Assembly: GCF_002795845.1 (NCBI RefSeq)
Contig: NZ_CP011797.1
Coordinates: 3,597,501 to 3,660,060 of the forward strand
Source of the DNA: Reinekea forsetii
GTDB lineage: Bacteria > Pseudomonadota > Gammaproteobacteria > Pseudomonadales > Natronospirillaceae
Direction: 5' to 3'
DNA: 62,560 nucleotides
Position 1 is the first letter of the stretch, and every line of letters begins with the position of its first letter. A program made the translations under genes and the position numbers. The notes below the pieces were generated by a model. It saw only the letters and a program-made list of their open reading frames with translations, ran no database searches and was not told where the DNA came from. This document shows, in pieces, positions 1-9,182 of the stretch.

Positions 1-296
1 GCCTTGTACATGCCATATCGATGCGCCTATGACGCTGGCGGAATAACATAAACTCAGGGTGAGAAGTAATACACGCATGAAGGTACCTTTAAAGGACGAT
101 TCGCCCACTATTGGAGACGGGAGCCGTTCCGAGCTAGAAAACGAAGTTACATATTGTTGCGCCCTATTATGCCCACTGTCTTACCGGACCAACAACGTAA
201 CCGGGGCATCGGGTGCTATAACATCCAGCTGCGCGACCCATGCTAAAATCCATTTTTTCCCTTATACTGCGCCTTTTCCCCTTTTTGGTGGGCTCC
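1..296. other. Left-edge region, no confident gene
   Basis: No convincing gene is seen here. Short open frames exist on both strands, but none has a recognisable protein family or a good ribosome-binding site. The first 50 bases could be the tail of a gene lying outside the window; the frame cannot be decided. The right part should hold the cvfB promoter. Confidence 0.4.
214..222 (+). promoter_or_regulatory. Possible extended -10 promoter of cvfB
   Basis: The bases TGCTATAAC match an extended -10 element (TGnTATAAT with one mismatch). They lie about 75 bases before the chosen cvfB start. No good -35 box is seen, which extended -10 promoters tolerate. This is a pattern match only. Confidence 0.3.
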
Positions 297-1136
297 ATGG
301 CACAAATCGGCAAGTACAACACCCTTGAAGTCACCTCTATTATGGACTTTGGGGTCTATCTCGATGGCGAGAACCTTGAGGCAATCCTGCTTCCGAAGAC
401 TCAGGTGCCACCCGATACCGAGCTGGGTGACTGGATCAATGTCTTTATCTATCTGGATTCAGAAGATCGACTGATTGCCACCAGCCTGAAGCCCAAGGCT
501 GAGGTGGGCATGTGTGCCGCCTTGGAAGTCAAGGACACTACCTCCTTTGGTGCTTTTTTGGACTGGGGTCTGCCCAAGGAGTTGTTGGTGCCACTCGGCC
601 AGCAACGCAAGCCGATGGAAGTGGGGCAAACTCACGTGGTCTATCTATTTGTCGATGAACACACCATGCGCATTACCGGCTCGGCCAAATTGAGCAATTA
701 TCTGCGCGAAGAAACCAGCAACTATAGCGTCAATGATCGAGTCAGCCTACTGGTCGTCGGCCGCACCGATATTGGCTATAAGGCGGTCGTCGATCAACTG
801 TACCTGGGTATGATTCTAAACGCCGACCTACTGCAGCCGCTCAAGGTGGGCCAGCAGTTGTCGGGCTATATTAAGAATATCCGCGAAGACCAGAAGATCG
901 ATCTGGCGATTCAGCTTCAGGGCCACGAAGCCCGCCTCGATATAGGCGAGCGTATTTTGGTCGAGCTCAAGGTCAATGGCGGCACGCTGCCGCTGTCCGA
1001 TAAGAGCTCGCCCGAGGCCATCTACAGTACCTTTCAGGTCAGCAAGGGTAACTTTAAAAATGCGATCGGCCGGCTTTTCAAGCTACAGAAGATCCGTATT
1101 GAGCCGCATCAGATCGTTCTATTGGATAGCGAATAG
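297..1136 (+). CDS. cvfB: CvfB/YitL-family S1 RNA-binding protein
   Basis: The 279-residue protein has tandem S1-type OB folds followed by a C-terminal winged-helix-like part, the layout and length of the CvfB (YitL) family. S1 signatures are visible around residue 17 (DFGVYLD) and around residues 90-100 (SFGAFLDWG). Family members bind RNA and affect virulence-factor expression in Staphylococcus; the role in Gammaproteobacteria is poorly known. The frame is open 19 codons further upstream, but the ATG at 297 gives the family N-terminus (MAQIGKYN). The gene stands alone, upstream of rep with a separate promoter between them. Confidence 0.85.
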   Translation: MAQIGKYNTLEVTSIMDFGVYLDGENLEAILLPKTQVPPDTELGDWINVFIYLDSEDRLIATSLKPKAEVGMCAALEVKDTTSFGAFLDWGLPKELLVPLGQQRKPMEVGQTHVVYLFVDEHTMRITGSAKLSNYLREETSNYSVNDRVSLLVVGRTDIGYKAVVDQLYLGMILNADLLQPLKVGQQLSGYIKNIREDQKIDLAIQLQGHEARLDIGERILVELKVNGGTLPLSDKSSPEAIYSTFQVSKGNFKNAIGRLFKLQKIRIEPHQIVLLDSE

Positions 1137-1339
1137 CCCAGCATCGACCTGTGCCCTGCCTAAATGGATAGCGCACCGAGCCACCGGGCTTAGGTGCATC
1201 AATCGGGGGGCAGGGCCTGTGGGTAGCCGCAGGTTAAGCCTTGACCCAGCCATATTATTATCGCTGTGTGAAGCTGATCCGCAGCATCGTCAATAATCCG
1301 GCATAAAAAGATCCATTTAGAGCCAATATAAAACTTCCC

Positions 1340-1368
1340 TTGGGTGAACATCCACGGGCTGTTAAAAT
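1340..1368 (+). promoter_or_regulatory. Sigma-70 type promoter of rep
   Basis: TTGGGT (1340-1345) and TAAAAT (1363-1368) are separated by 17 bases, with a TG two bases before the -10. This is a good match to a housekeeping promoter and lies about 30 bases before the rep start codon. No other strong promoter is seen in the 262-base gap after cvfB. Confidence 0.55.
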
Positions 1369-1398
1369 TCCTGCTCCTTTCCTGGTAACCCCACTGAC

Positions 1399-3423
1399 AT
1401 GGCCACCCAACTCAATCCCAGCCAACAAGAATCCGTACAGTACATCAGTGGGCCTCTGCTGGTGCTGGCCGGCGCGGGGTCGGGTAAAACGTCGGTGATC
1501 ACCCAAAAAATCGCCTATCTGATTCAGGAATGCGGTTATAAGGCCCACAATATAGCCGCCGTGACCTTTACCAATAAGGCCGCTCGAGAAATGAAGGCCC
1601 GCGTCAGCAAGCTGGTTAAGGGCAAGCAGGCCCATGGTCTAATCGTCTCGACCTTCCATAACCTGGGTCTGAATATTCTCCGCAAGGAGTCCCTCCATCT
1701 GGGCCTTAAGAGCAACTTCACCCTGTTCGATGACCACGATTCCAAGGCCCTGATCAAGGATATCATCTTGCGCACGGCGCCCAATGCGGCCGATGAACTC
1801 GATTATTTTCGCAACCTGATTAGCCTGTGGAAAAACGATCTTAAGGACCCGGAGCAGCTGGTCGGCAAGATGGAGGACGGCAACCACGAATTGGCCGTGG
1901 CGATCTATGCCGAATACAACCGGATGCTCAGCGCCTACAACGCGGTCGACTTTGACGACCTGATTCGCTTGCCGGCGACCCTATTTTTAAACAACGCCGA
2001 AGTGCTCGGCAAATGGCAGCGGCGGATCCGCTATCTGCTGGTCGATGAGTACCAGGACACCAATATTTCCCAATACCTGTTGGTCAAACTGCTGGTCGGC
2101 GAGAACCAACGCTTTACTGTGGTCGGTGATGATGATCAGTCGGTCTATAGCTGGCGCGGTGCGCGACCGGAAAATCTGGTCCAGTTGCAGGAAGACTTTC
2201 CGCACCTAAGGCTGGTTAAGCTGGAGCAAAACTACCGCTCGACTGGCCTGATTTTAAAGGCAGCTAACACCGTTATCGACAATAATCCACACGTCTTCAA
2301 GAAGACCCTGTGGAGCGACAAGACGTTCGGGGATCCGATCCGCATTATCCGTTCCGGCTCGGATGAGTCCGAGGCCGAACGGGTGGCCAACGAAATACTG
2401 CATCAACATCTGGTGCGCCGGGCCGACTACCGCGACTTTGCTATCCTCTATCGGGGCAATCATCAGTCGCGCATTATGGAGATGAAGCTGCAACAGAATC
2501 GGATTCCCTACAAGATCAACGGCGGCACCTCATTCTTCGCCAAGGCTGAGATCAAGGATCTGATGAGCTATCTGCGTTTGCTGATCAACCCCGATGATGA
2601 CGCGGCCTTTTTACGCATTATCAATACCCCGCGCCGGGAGATCGGCGCGGCGACGCTGGAAAAGCTCAACGACTATTCCGCCGTGCGCGGTGTCAGCCTG
2701 TCCGCGGCGAGCAGCGAAATCGGCCTGCGCCAGCATCTATCGGCCAAGTCCGGCGCCCGCTTGGAGCGTTTCAGCGCCTGGCTCGAGCGTACTATCCATA
2801 AGTTACACACGGTCGAGGATCCGGTCGTGGTGATCCGCGAGATGCTCACCGATATCAACTATGAGGCCTGGCTGCGGCAAGACAGTCAGAGCGACAAGAT
2901 GGCGGAGAAGCGCCTCGCCAATGTCCATATCCTGGTCGATGGCCTACAGTCTATGCTGGAAAAGGGCAATGATGAGGACGACTCGGACCTGGCGATCGGC
3001 GATGCGATCGGCAAGCTGGTATTGCGCGACCTGATGGATCGACAGGAAGAGGAGGATGAAACCGACGCTGTGCAATTGATGACCTTGCACGCCTCCAAAG
3101 GATTGGAATTCCCCTATGTCTTTGTCATCGGTATGGAGGAAGAGTTGCTGCCGCACCGAAACTCGATCGAGTCGGGCGATATAGAAGAAGAACGACGTCT
3201 GATGTATGTCGGCATTACCCGGGCACAAACCACCCTCACCCTGACCTACGCCGCCAAACGCAAACAGTTCGGCGAGCTGCACGACTGTACGCCGAGTCGC
3301 TTTTTAGATGAGTTACCGCAGGAAGACGTGAAGTGGATTGGTACCGACAAGATTGACTCACCGGCCGATAAGGCGAGCAATGCGCGCACCATCAGTGATT
3401 TGCGCGCGCTGTTAAACGGCTAA
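1399..3423 (+). CDS. rep: ATP-dependent DNA helicase Rep
   Basis: This 674-residue protein is a UvrD/Rep superfamily 1 3'-5' helicase, with nearly the same length as E. coli Rep (673). The Walker A motif GAGSGKT is at residues 25-31, the Walker B/motif II DEYQDT near 216-221, the motif QNYRS follows, and GITRAQ is near residue 605. Its opening (LNPSQQ, then AAVTFTNKAAREMK) resembles Rep more than UvrD. Rep removes proteins ahead of replication forks. The start is an ATG with only a weak ribosome-binding site. A long hairpin follows the stop codon, shared with the converging SPFH operon. Confidence 0.93.
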   Translation: MATQLNPSQQESVQYISGPLLVLAGAGSGKTSVITQKIAYLIQECGYKAHNIAAVTFTNKAAREMKARVSKLVKGKQAHGLIVSTFHNLGLNILRKESLHLGLKSNFTLFDDHDSKALIKDIILRTAPNAADELDYFRNLISLWKNDLKDPEQLVGKMEDGNHELAVAIYAEYNRMLSAYNAVDFDDLIRLPATLFLNNAEVLGKWQRRIRYLLVDEYQDTNISQYLLVKLLVGENQRFTVVGDDDQSVYSWRGARPENLVQLQEDFPHLRLVKLEQNYRSTGLILKAANTVIDNNPHVFKKTLWSDKTFGDPIRIIRSGSDESEAERVANEILHQHLVRRADYRDFAILYRGNHQSRIMEMKLQQNRIPYKINGGTSFFAKAEIKDLMSYLRLLINPDDDAAFLRIINTPRREIGAATLEKLNDYSAVRGVSLSAASSEIGLRQHLSAKSGARLERFSAWLERTIHKLHTVEDPVVVIREMLTDINYEAWLRQDSQSDKMAEKRLANVHILVDGLQSMLEKGNDEDDSDLAIGDAIGKLVLRDLMDRQEEEDETDAVQLMTLHASKGLEFPYVFVIGMEEELLPHRNSIESGDIEEERRLMYVGITRAQTTLTLTYAAKRKQFGELHDCTPSRFLDELPQEDVKWIGTDKIDSPADKASNARTISDLRALLNG

Positions 3424-3427
3424 CTGA

Positions 3428-3466
3428 GCCCCGGGTTGAACGCGCGTAAGGCGCTCAACCCGGGGC
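3428..3466. terminator. Convergent hairpin between rep and SPFH genes
   Basis: GCCCCGGGTTGA (3428-3439) pairs perfectly with TCAACCCGGGGC (3455-3466), and an inner GCGC pair extends the stem. It fills the 56-base gap between two converging genes. There is no run of T, so it may act as a bidirectional RNA-end stabiliser rather than a classical rho-independent terminator. Confidence 0.55.
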
Positions 3467-3479
3467 CTCTGGGCTCAGC

Positions 3480-4421
3480 CTACTTCTTGTCGGCGATCAG
3501 TTCTAAATCGGCCATACGCAACCAGCCGTGGAAGTCGGCGACATTGGCCGGCAGTACCACTCGGGTCGTGGCATCGGCTAGGGTGCCGACCTTGGTAAAG
3601 AGCTTTTCGGCCAATTGCAGCCGAATAGACGCCTCGCCACCCTCGGCATGAATCGCCGCACCAATTTTCTCGATCGACTCTGACGTCGCCTTGGCGATGG
3701 TCAAGATCTCTTGCGCCTTACCTTCGGCCTCATTGATCAACTGCTGCTTATCACCTTCGGAGACGTTAATGGTTTCGGTCATCACACCTTCAGAGACATT
3801 GATGCGCGACTGCTTGTCCCCGAGGCTTTTCGCCAAGATGGCGCGCTTTTCTCGCTCGGCGGTGACCTGCCGTTCCATCGCCTCGTTGACGCTGGCAGGG
3901 GGCAGGATGTTTTTAATCTCGAAGCGCAAGACGCGAATACCCCAGGCACGACCGGCGGCATTGAGCACTTCAACGACCTTGGAGCTGACCAGGTCACGCT
4001 CTTCAAAGGTGCGTTCCAGATCCAGGGTGCCAATCACCGACCGGGTTGTGGTGCGCGCCAACTGCACGGCCGCATCCATATAGTCGACGATGCCATAGGA
4101 GGCCTTGCTCGGATCCTCGACCGCCAGATAGATTACACCATCGACCTGCAGGTTAATCTCATCCTTAGAAAAACAATATTGCGGCGGCACATCGACGGTC
4201 ATTTCTTTCAGGTTAACGCGGTCAGAAACCTTATCGACGAACGGTACGATGGCGTGAAAGCCAGGTTCCAACGTGCGTTGATAGCGGCCAAAACGCTCGA
4301 CAATATAGGCCATCTTGGTCGGCACGAAATAGAGCGAGCGAAAAAATTGAAAGGTCACCGTGATGAAGATGACCGCCCAAACCGCGACGTTAAACGTATC
4401 TGCTATTGAGTTAGATTCCAT
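3480..4421 (-). CDS. SPFH/stomatin-family membrane protein (second copy)
   Basis: The 313-residue protein starts with one membrane segment (about residues 11-30), then an SPFH/band 7 domain to about residue 200, then a helical tail rich in Glu, Ala and Lys. The stretch ERFGRYQRTLEPGFH is typical of stomatin/paraslipin proteins such as QmcA. Such proteins form large membrane-bound oligomers thought to organise membrane proteins and proteases. It is the last gene of a three-gene operon, 12 bases after another SPFH gene. The two copies are clearly related but distinct, so they may form a hetero-oligomer, as HflK and HflC do. Confidence 0.85.
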   Translation of the reverse strand: MESNSIADTFNVAVWAVIFITVTFQFFRSLYFVPTKMAYIVERFGRYQRTLEPGFHAIVPFVDKVSDRVNLKEMTVDVPPQYCFSKDEINLQVDGVIYLAVEDPSKASYGIVDYMDAAVQLARTTTRSVIGTLDLERTFEERDLVSSKVVEVLNAAGRAWGIRVLRFEIKNILPPASVNEAMERQVTAEREKRAILAKSLGDKQSRINVSEGVMTETINVSEGDKQQLINEAEGKAQEILTIAKATSESIEKIGAAIHAEGGEASIRLQLAEKLFTKVGTLADATTRVVLPANVADFHGWLRMADLELIADKK

Positions 4422-4433
4422 AGGTCGGTCGCC

Positions 4434-5342
4434 TTAGCTTTTAAACTGTTTAGTTACTTGATCGACACCTTCGAAGATGCCCTTCACGCGGGCCATCTCA
4501 CCCGGCAACACCGAGATGTCGGAGCTCGCCAAAATCTTGCCCAGCTCTTCGACAAACTGATCGACCAGACGCATCTTGATGGCCGTATTGCCGCCGGGCT
4601 TATTGATCGCCTCCGCGACAAGCGCAATGCCGGTAGCCTGGGCGCCAGCCAACAGGGAGATTTCTCGACCGCGGCCTTCGGCTATATTGATACGCCGTTG
4701 ACGTTCACCGATCGACAGGTTGATCGCTTCTTGACGAACCCCTTCCGACATATTGATCTTGGCTTCTTTCTCGGCCGTGGCCAAGGTGATATCGGCGCGT
4801 CGGTCGCGCTCTGCGACCATCTGTTTCTCGAGTGTGGTGACCACATGGGCCGATGGACTGATATTGGCGACCTCGTAGCGGTACACCTTGATGCCCCAGC
4901 TTTCCGAGGCCCGGTCAATTTCCCGCACGATTGTTTCGTTGAGCGTTTCGCGCTCGGAGAAGATTTCCCCCAAGGACAGCTTACCCACCTCAGACCGCAT
5001 GGTGGTCTGGGCCATATTGATGGCCGCCAGGCTGTAGTCGCCGATGCCATAGCTGGCCAACTGCGGATCCATGACCTTGAGATAGACCAGGCCGTCGATT
5101 TCCACCTGGATATTGTCCTTGGTGATACAGTGCTGCGGCGGGATATCGAAGACCTGTTCGCGAATTTCATGGCGATAGGCTACTCGATCAATAAAGGGCA
5201 CAATTAGATGCAGACCGGGCTGAAAAACAGTGCGAAACTTCCCGAGCCGCTCGATCACAAAGGACTCGCGCATCGGCACCACGATCAGAAATAGCTTGAG
5301 GATAAAGAAGGCGGCCAGCGCCAGTATGGTAAAGAGTGTCAT
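4434..5342 (-). CDS. SPFH/stomatin-family membrane protein (first copy)
   Basis: This 302-residue protein has an N-terminal hydrophobic segment (about residues 3-22), the SPFH signature ERLGKFRTVFQPGLH, and a coiled C-terminal half. The start at 5342 is preceded by GGAAGGGAA and follows the nfeD stop codon by one base, so translation is probably coupled; the frame stays open 14 codons upstream, inside nfeD. NfeD-type proteins commonly sit beside SPFH proteins and anchor them. A protease-like partner is not visible here. The exact subfamily (stomatin, paraslipin or HflC-like) cannot be settled by eye. Confidence 0.85.
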   Translation of the reverse strand: MTLFTILALAAFFILKLFLIVVPMRESFVIERLGKFRTVFQPGLHLIVPFIDRVAYRHEIREQVFDIPPQHCITKDNIQVEIDGLVYLKVMDPQLASYGIGDYSLAAINMAQTTMRSEVGKLSLGEIFSERETLNETIVREIDRASESWGIKVYRYEVANISPSAHVVTTLEKQMVAERDRRADITLATAEKEAKINMSEGVRQEAINLSIGERQRRINIAEGRGREISLLAGAQATGIALVAEAINKPGGNTAIKMRLVDQFVEELGKILASSDISVLPGEMARVKGIFEGVDQVTKQFKS

Positions 5343-5343
5343 C

Positions 5344-5790
5344 TTAATTCCCTTCCAGTGGTTTAACGATAAAACAATTGCCATCTCGACCGATAATGGT
5401 CGCCGATTCGCCGGCGCCTAGCTCAACCTTCGCCTGGGCCGGCCAGCTGGTGCCTGAGTATTGAATACGACCTCGCCCAGAGGGCGTTATCGCGTCCTGC
5501 ACCAGCACAATCTGACCCATAGCATCGACCAGCTCGTCGGTATTATCAACTCGCGATTCGGACGGATAAAGCCTAAGCAGTCCGGTGCGCAGAACCAATA
5601 CAAAGGCGATTGAGGCGATAAAAAAGGTTAGCAGAATATTGGCCATTCCAGAGATATGACCGAAATGGATTAGGCCGCCGGTCAGCAGCGCGGCTGCGCC
5701 GATAAAGCCGAGCACGGCGCCAGGCATCACCAGCTCCATCAGTATCAAGAGGACACCCAGCACGAGCCAAACTAGCGGTAAGATTGCCAT
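5344..5790 (-). CDS. NfeD-family membrane protein
   Basis: This is a short NfeD protein of 148 residues: two or three hydrophobic segments in the first 80 residues, then a small C-terminal OB-fold domain (about 90-148, including GRGRIQYSGTSWPA). Long NfeD proteins carry an extra serine protease domain, which is absent here. The chosen start (MAILPLVW) has AGAGGGA upstream; an in-frame start 20 codons earlier gives a polar, unlikely N-terminus. It heads the nfeD-SPFH-SPFH operon, and the OB domain is thought to dock on SPFH oligomers. Confidence 0.85.
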   Translation of the reverse strand: MAILPLVWLVLGVLLILMELVMPGAVLGFIGAAALLTGGLIHFGHISGMANILLTFFIASIAFVLVLRTGLLRLYPSESRVDNTDELVDAMGQIVLVQDAITPSGRGRIQYSGTSWPAQAKVELGAGESATIIGRDGNCFIVKPLEGN

Positions 5791-5911
5791 GAATTCGTCC
5801 CTCTGGGTCGATAAACGATTGCGACCTCCGCCTGAATCGGCGAGCGGCACCCCAACGGTAAGGATAGTACCTAGAGCGCACGAAAAGAAGGGCGCTGATG
5901 GACCAGCCTAA

Positions 5912-5957
5912 TTGGGTTGCTAAGCCTCGACCGTTGGCCAGAGACTCAGCAACCCAA
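5912..5957 (-). terminator. Inverted repeat downstream of slyD
   Basis: TTGGGTTGCT (5912-5921) and AGCAACCCAA (5948-5957) are perfect 10-base inverted repeats lying just past the slyD stop codon. The 26-base loop and the lack of a T run make this an atypical terminator. It may instead stabilise the slyD mRNA end. Confidence 0.4.
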
Positions 5958-5961
5958 GGGA

Positions 5962-6441
5962 TCAATGCTGGTGGCCACCGGCTCCGTGCACATGCCCATG
6001 TTCCAATTCTTCTTCGGTGGCATCGCGTACTTCGGTGATAGAACCGGTAAAGTGCAGGGTTTTACCCGCCAAAGGGTGGTTCGGATCGATGGTGATGTCG
6101 TCACCGTCCATCGCCGTAACGGTCAGTTGCATCGGGCCATTCGGCGTATCAGCGGTAAATACCATGCCGGGTTCAATCTGTTCGACGCCTTCAAAGGCAC
6201 TCTTCGGCACAACCTGCACCAGGGCTTCATCGTGTTCGCCGTAGGCGTCCAATGGTTCAATCACCACGTCAAATTCGTCCCCGCTGGCTTTACCCAGGAG
6301 CGCACTCTCCAGGCCAGAAATAATATTATGGCCGCCGTGCAAGTAGACGAGGGGATCGTTCGCTTCGGAGCTGTCGATCAGGATTCCATCGCTGTCCTGC
6401 ACATTATACTGGAGCGTCACTACCTTATTTTCTTCAATCAT
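5962..6441 (-). CDS. slyD: FKBP-type peptidyl-prolyl isomerase SlyD
   Basis: The 159-residue protein has the SlyD layout: an FKBP domain interrupted by an insert-in-flap chaperone domain (about residues 70-125), then a short His-rich tail (HGHVHGAGGHQH). The opening VVTLQYNVQDSDG and the LHGGHNIISGLESAL stretch are typical. SlyD is a cytoplasmic prolyl isomerase and chaperone whose tail binds nickel and serves hydrogenase maturation in E. coli. The tail here is shorter than in E. coli and has no cysteines, so its nickel role is uncertain. It is a single gene with its own promoter region. Confidence 0.92.
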   Translation of the reverse strand: MIEENKVVTLQYNVQDSDGILIDSSEANDPLVYLHGGHNIISGLESALLGKASGDEFDVVIEPLDAYGEHDEALVQVVPKSAFEGVEQIEPGMVFTADTPNGPMQLTVTAMDGDDITIDPNHPLAGKTLHFTGSITEVRDATEEELEHGHVHGAGGHQH

Positions 6442-6702
6442 TGGGTTGTCCTATCGATTACATATATGAGTATCAAGTTAGCCTAAGCCCGACTGTGAAG
6501 GGTTTGGGCAGCGTCGACCTGGGTCGACGAATTAAGCGTAAATTTTGTCCTACCCTGGTCAGTTGGGGTCATTGTGTATGATTCAACCCCGTTTTGGGCT
6601 TCAATCGAATCGTGTGCGCTCGACTGAGACTTTTCTGACATCGAGCGCGGTTCGACCGTGCACTCTGTTAGACTGGCCGCCTATCCCCTGGATCCAGAAT
6701 TA

Positions 6703-7965
6703 ATGTCGAACACCTCCGCCTTACTGAACAGCCAATTTCGCATCTATTTTATCGCTTCCTGTTTCGCCACACTGGCCGTCTGGATGATACGTTTTCTGTT
6801 GGCCTGGCTTATTTGGCAACAAACTACGTCATTTTTTTGGGTCGGGGTGGCCAGCACCAGCCTGCTGTTACCCTCGCTGATTATCACGCCGATCTTTGGC
6901 GTTATTTCCGATCGCATCAATCTTAGGCGCGGCATGATCTATTGGCTGGCCTGCCAAGCGACGGTTACGCTATTGGCTATTGGCCTGCTGCGCTTCTCGC
7001 CACTGAGCCTGGCGCTGCTCTTAACCCTTACCTTTGCCTTCGGCGCGATTGCTGCCGCCGGCTCGCCCTTACGCCTGGCCCTGATCCCTCGTTTGGTGAG
7101 CCCGGATGAACTCAGTAATGCCGTTGGCTTAGGCGCCATGGTGTTTAACAGTTCGCGCATCGTTGCGCCCGCCATTGCCGCCGGGTGCCTGACCTTTATG
7201 AGCCCGAGTGGGGTTCTGGTGCTGGCCGGTTTGGCCTTTTTAACCGCCGCCCTGCTCAATCTGCTCCTGGATGAACATGCCAGTCCAGCAGGTCGCACGG
7301 CCAGCAGCCGGCCTGCCAATGGTTGGCAGGAGTTTACCGCCGGTGTACGGTTCAGCTGGTCCGACCCCGCGATTCGGCTACTCTGTACCCTCACTCTGAT
7401 CAACAGCCAGGTCGCCCGCTCGCTAATGGAACTGCTGCCGGCCCTGTCGGGTCTATTTACCGCCGGCACGGCAACCGACCTGGCCACCCTAACCGCATTC
7501 GCCGGGGCGGGGTCGATTCTTGGTGGCTGGTATATGTCCACCCTCGGGCGCGACACCCGACGCCTGGTGCGCGTATTGATCGGGGCCATGTTTTTCACCG
7601 CTCTGGCGATTGTACCGCTCCTGTTTCGGTTATCAATTTGGCCGATGTCGGTCTTTATTGGTTTGATTAGCCTGCTGATGACCCTATTGGGTACTGGCTC
7701 GCAGATTCTCTTGCAGCGTCAGACCGTGGATGGGATGCGCGGCCGGGTGCTCAGCTTATGGATTACCCTCGCCATCGCCGGTGCCGCCTTGGGCGCGTTA
7801 ATAATGGGTGCCATTGCCGAGTTTCTCGGCTTTCCCGTTATGCTCTCGCTGATGCTGCTATTATCCCTGCTGAGCACCGCTTGGCTGTCGCGCCGCGGCT
7901 CATTGATTTACGATAGAGCGTTGCCGGCCGACCCGCTGACAACAACCCTGCAACCCCAACCTTAG
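6703..7965 (+). CDS. MFS transporter
   Basis: The 420-residue protein has about 12 hydrophobic segments and the cytoplasmic loop motif GVISDRINLRRG after the second segment, which is typical of major facilitator drug or siderophore exporters (MFS_3/EntS-like). The substrate cannot be told. The ATG at 6703 (MSNTSALLNSQF) is preferred because the family N-terminus begins there; the frame is open 15 codons further upstream and no start has a strong ribosome-binding site. It ends 8 bases before selU, so the two may share a transcript. Confidence 0.75.
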   Translation: MSNTSALLNSQFRIYFIASCFATLAVWMIRFLLAWLIWQQTTSFFWVGVASTSLLLPSLIITPIFGVISDRINLRRGMIYWLACQATVTLLAIGLLRFSPLSLALLLTLTFAFGAIAAAGSPLRLALIPRLVSPDELSNAVGLGAMVFNSSRIVAPAIAAGCLTFMSPSGVLVLAGLAFLTAALLNLLLDEHASPAGRTASSRPANGWQEFTAGVRFSWSDPAIRLLCTLTLINSQVARSLMELLPALSGLFTAGTATDLATLTAFAGAGSILGGWYMSTLGRDTRRLVRVLIGAMFFTALAIVPLLFRLSIWPMSVFIGLISLLMTLLGTGSQILLQRQTVDGMRGRVLSLWITLAIAGAALGALIMGAIAEFLGFPVMLSLMLLLSLLSTAWLSRRGSLIYDRALPADPLTTTLQPQP

Positions 7966-7973
7966 GAAGGCCT

Positions 7974-9062
7974 GTGCAACCGATTCGCGACTTTACCAGC
8001 CTGTTTTTGCAGGACCGACCCATGATAGATGTCCGGGCACCCGTGGAATACGCCAAGGGTGCCTTTCCCAGCTCACACAATCGGCCGCTTATGGTTGATC
8101 ACGAACGGGAGGCTGTTGGGACCTGCTATAAAGAACAAGGCCAGGCGGCGGCGATCGATTTGGGCCATCAGCTGGTCCAGGGCGACCTCAAGGCCGAACG
8201 CGTGCAGGCTTGGGTCGCCTTTGCGGCAGAGCATCCGGAGGCCGTCCTCTATTGTTTTCGCGGCGGCCTGCGCTCACGCATCAGCCAGCAGTGGCTCAGC
8301 GACGCCGGGGTTGATCTGCCCATGATCGAGGGCGGTTACAAGGCATTGCGGTCTTTTTTGCTCGAACAGTTACACGAGCGCTTAAGGGTCGGCCATATCA
8401 GGGTGCTATCGGGCGCCACCGGCTCGGGCAAGACCGAGGTAATTCGCTCGGTTGATCAGGCGATTGATTTGGAAGGCATGGCCAATCATCGCGGCAGTGC
8501 CTTCGGGTACACCGGCAGCACGCAACCGGCGCAAATCGATTTTGAAAATGCCTGGTCGGTCGCCTGGCTCAAACTTGCGGCGCGCAGTTCCGGACCGGTG
8601 CTGTTCGAGGATGAGGGCCGGTTGATTGGCCGGGTGGCCGTATTGCCGGAATTTTTGGTGCTCAGCCAAGGAGCGCCCATCGTCAAGTTGACCGTGCCGT
8701 TGGAACAACGCATTCAACGGATTTGTCGAGACTATTTTCAGGACGCCTATCAGCGCCACCTCTGTCACGGTGAGCAAGTGGCCCTAGCCTATTTGGATGA
8801 GTTTGTCCGCGGTGCCCTGACCCGAATACAGAAACGCCTCGGTGGTGTGCGCTTTGCTCGGTTGATTCAGTGCCTCGACGCCGGGCTGGTCGATCTGGCC
8901 CAGCGCGGGGGCTGGACCCAGTTTGAGAATTTAGTTGAAATACTGCTGTCCGACTATTACGACCCCATGTATGACTACCAATTTGCCAGCAAGGCAGAGC
9001 ACACCCTCTTCGAAGGCAATCACCAGGAGATTCTGCAATGGCTGGCTCAACAAGCCCAGTAG
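7974..9062 (+). CDS. selU: tRNA 2-selenouridine synthase
   Basis: This 362-residue protein (SelU/MnmH/YbbB) replaces sulfur with selenium in the 2-thiouridine at the wobble position of certain tRNAs, using selenophosphate. The N-terminal rhodanese domain carries the catalytic cysteine at residue 94 (LYCFRGGLRS), and the C-terminal part has a P-loop GATGSGKT at 147-154. The start is GTG with AGGAAGG just upstream. The next gene encodes the selenophosphate synthetase that supplies its substrate, which fixes the assignment. Selenocysteine genes selA and selB are not in this window. Confidence 0.93.
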   Translation: MQPIRDFTSLFLQDRPMIDVRAPVEYAKGAFPSSHNRPLMVDHEREAVGTCYKEQGQAAAIDLGHQLVQGDLKAERVQAWVAFAAEHPEAVLYCFRGGLRSRISQQWLSDAGVDLPMIEGGYKALRSFLLEQLHERLRVGHIRVLSGATGSGKTEVIRSVDQAIDLEGMANHRGSAFGYTGSTQPAQIDFENAWSVAWLKLAARSSGPVLFEDEGRLIGRVAVLPEFLVLSQGAPIVKLTVPLEQRIQRICRDYFQDAYQRHLCHGEQVALAYLDEFVRGALTRIQKRLGGVRFARLIQCLDAGLVDLAQRGGWTQFENLVEILLSDYYDPMYDYQFASKAEHTLFEGNHQEILQWLAQQAQ

Positions 9063-9182
9063 CGGCACTCAGCGCGGCCAGCTCCGGGTATCGGCATGTT
9101 GTTCAAGTCCATCTTGATTCCCCCTCGGTACGCTCTGGCTGGCCTATCAGTCGGCGAAATTTACCCTACGCAGGACACTGCA

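Noticed and set aside
59-328. 89-codon open frame at the left edge
   Set aside because: It overlaps the cvfB start in another frame, has no family features and a low-complexity composition unlike real proteins here.
1258-1635. 125-codon minus-strand open frame over the start of rep
   Set aside because: It overlaps the Walker A region of rep in antisense and lacks any recognisable domain.
3711-4409. Long open frame opposite the second SPFH gene
   Set aside because: It is a mirror of a well-supported gene, and its translation has no recognisable motif. The same applies to 4458-5207 opposite the first SPFH gene.
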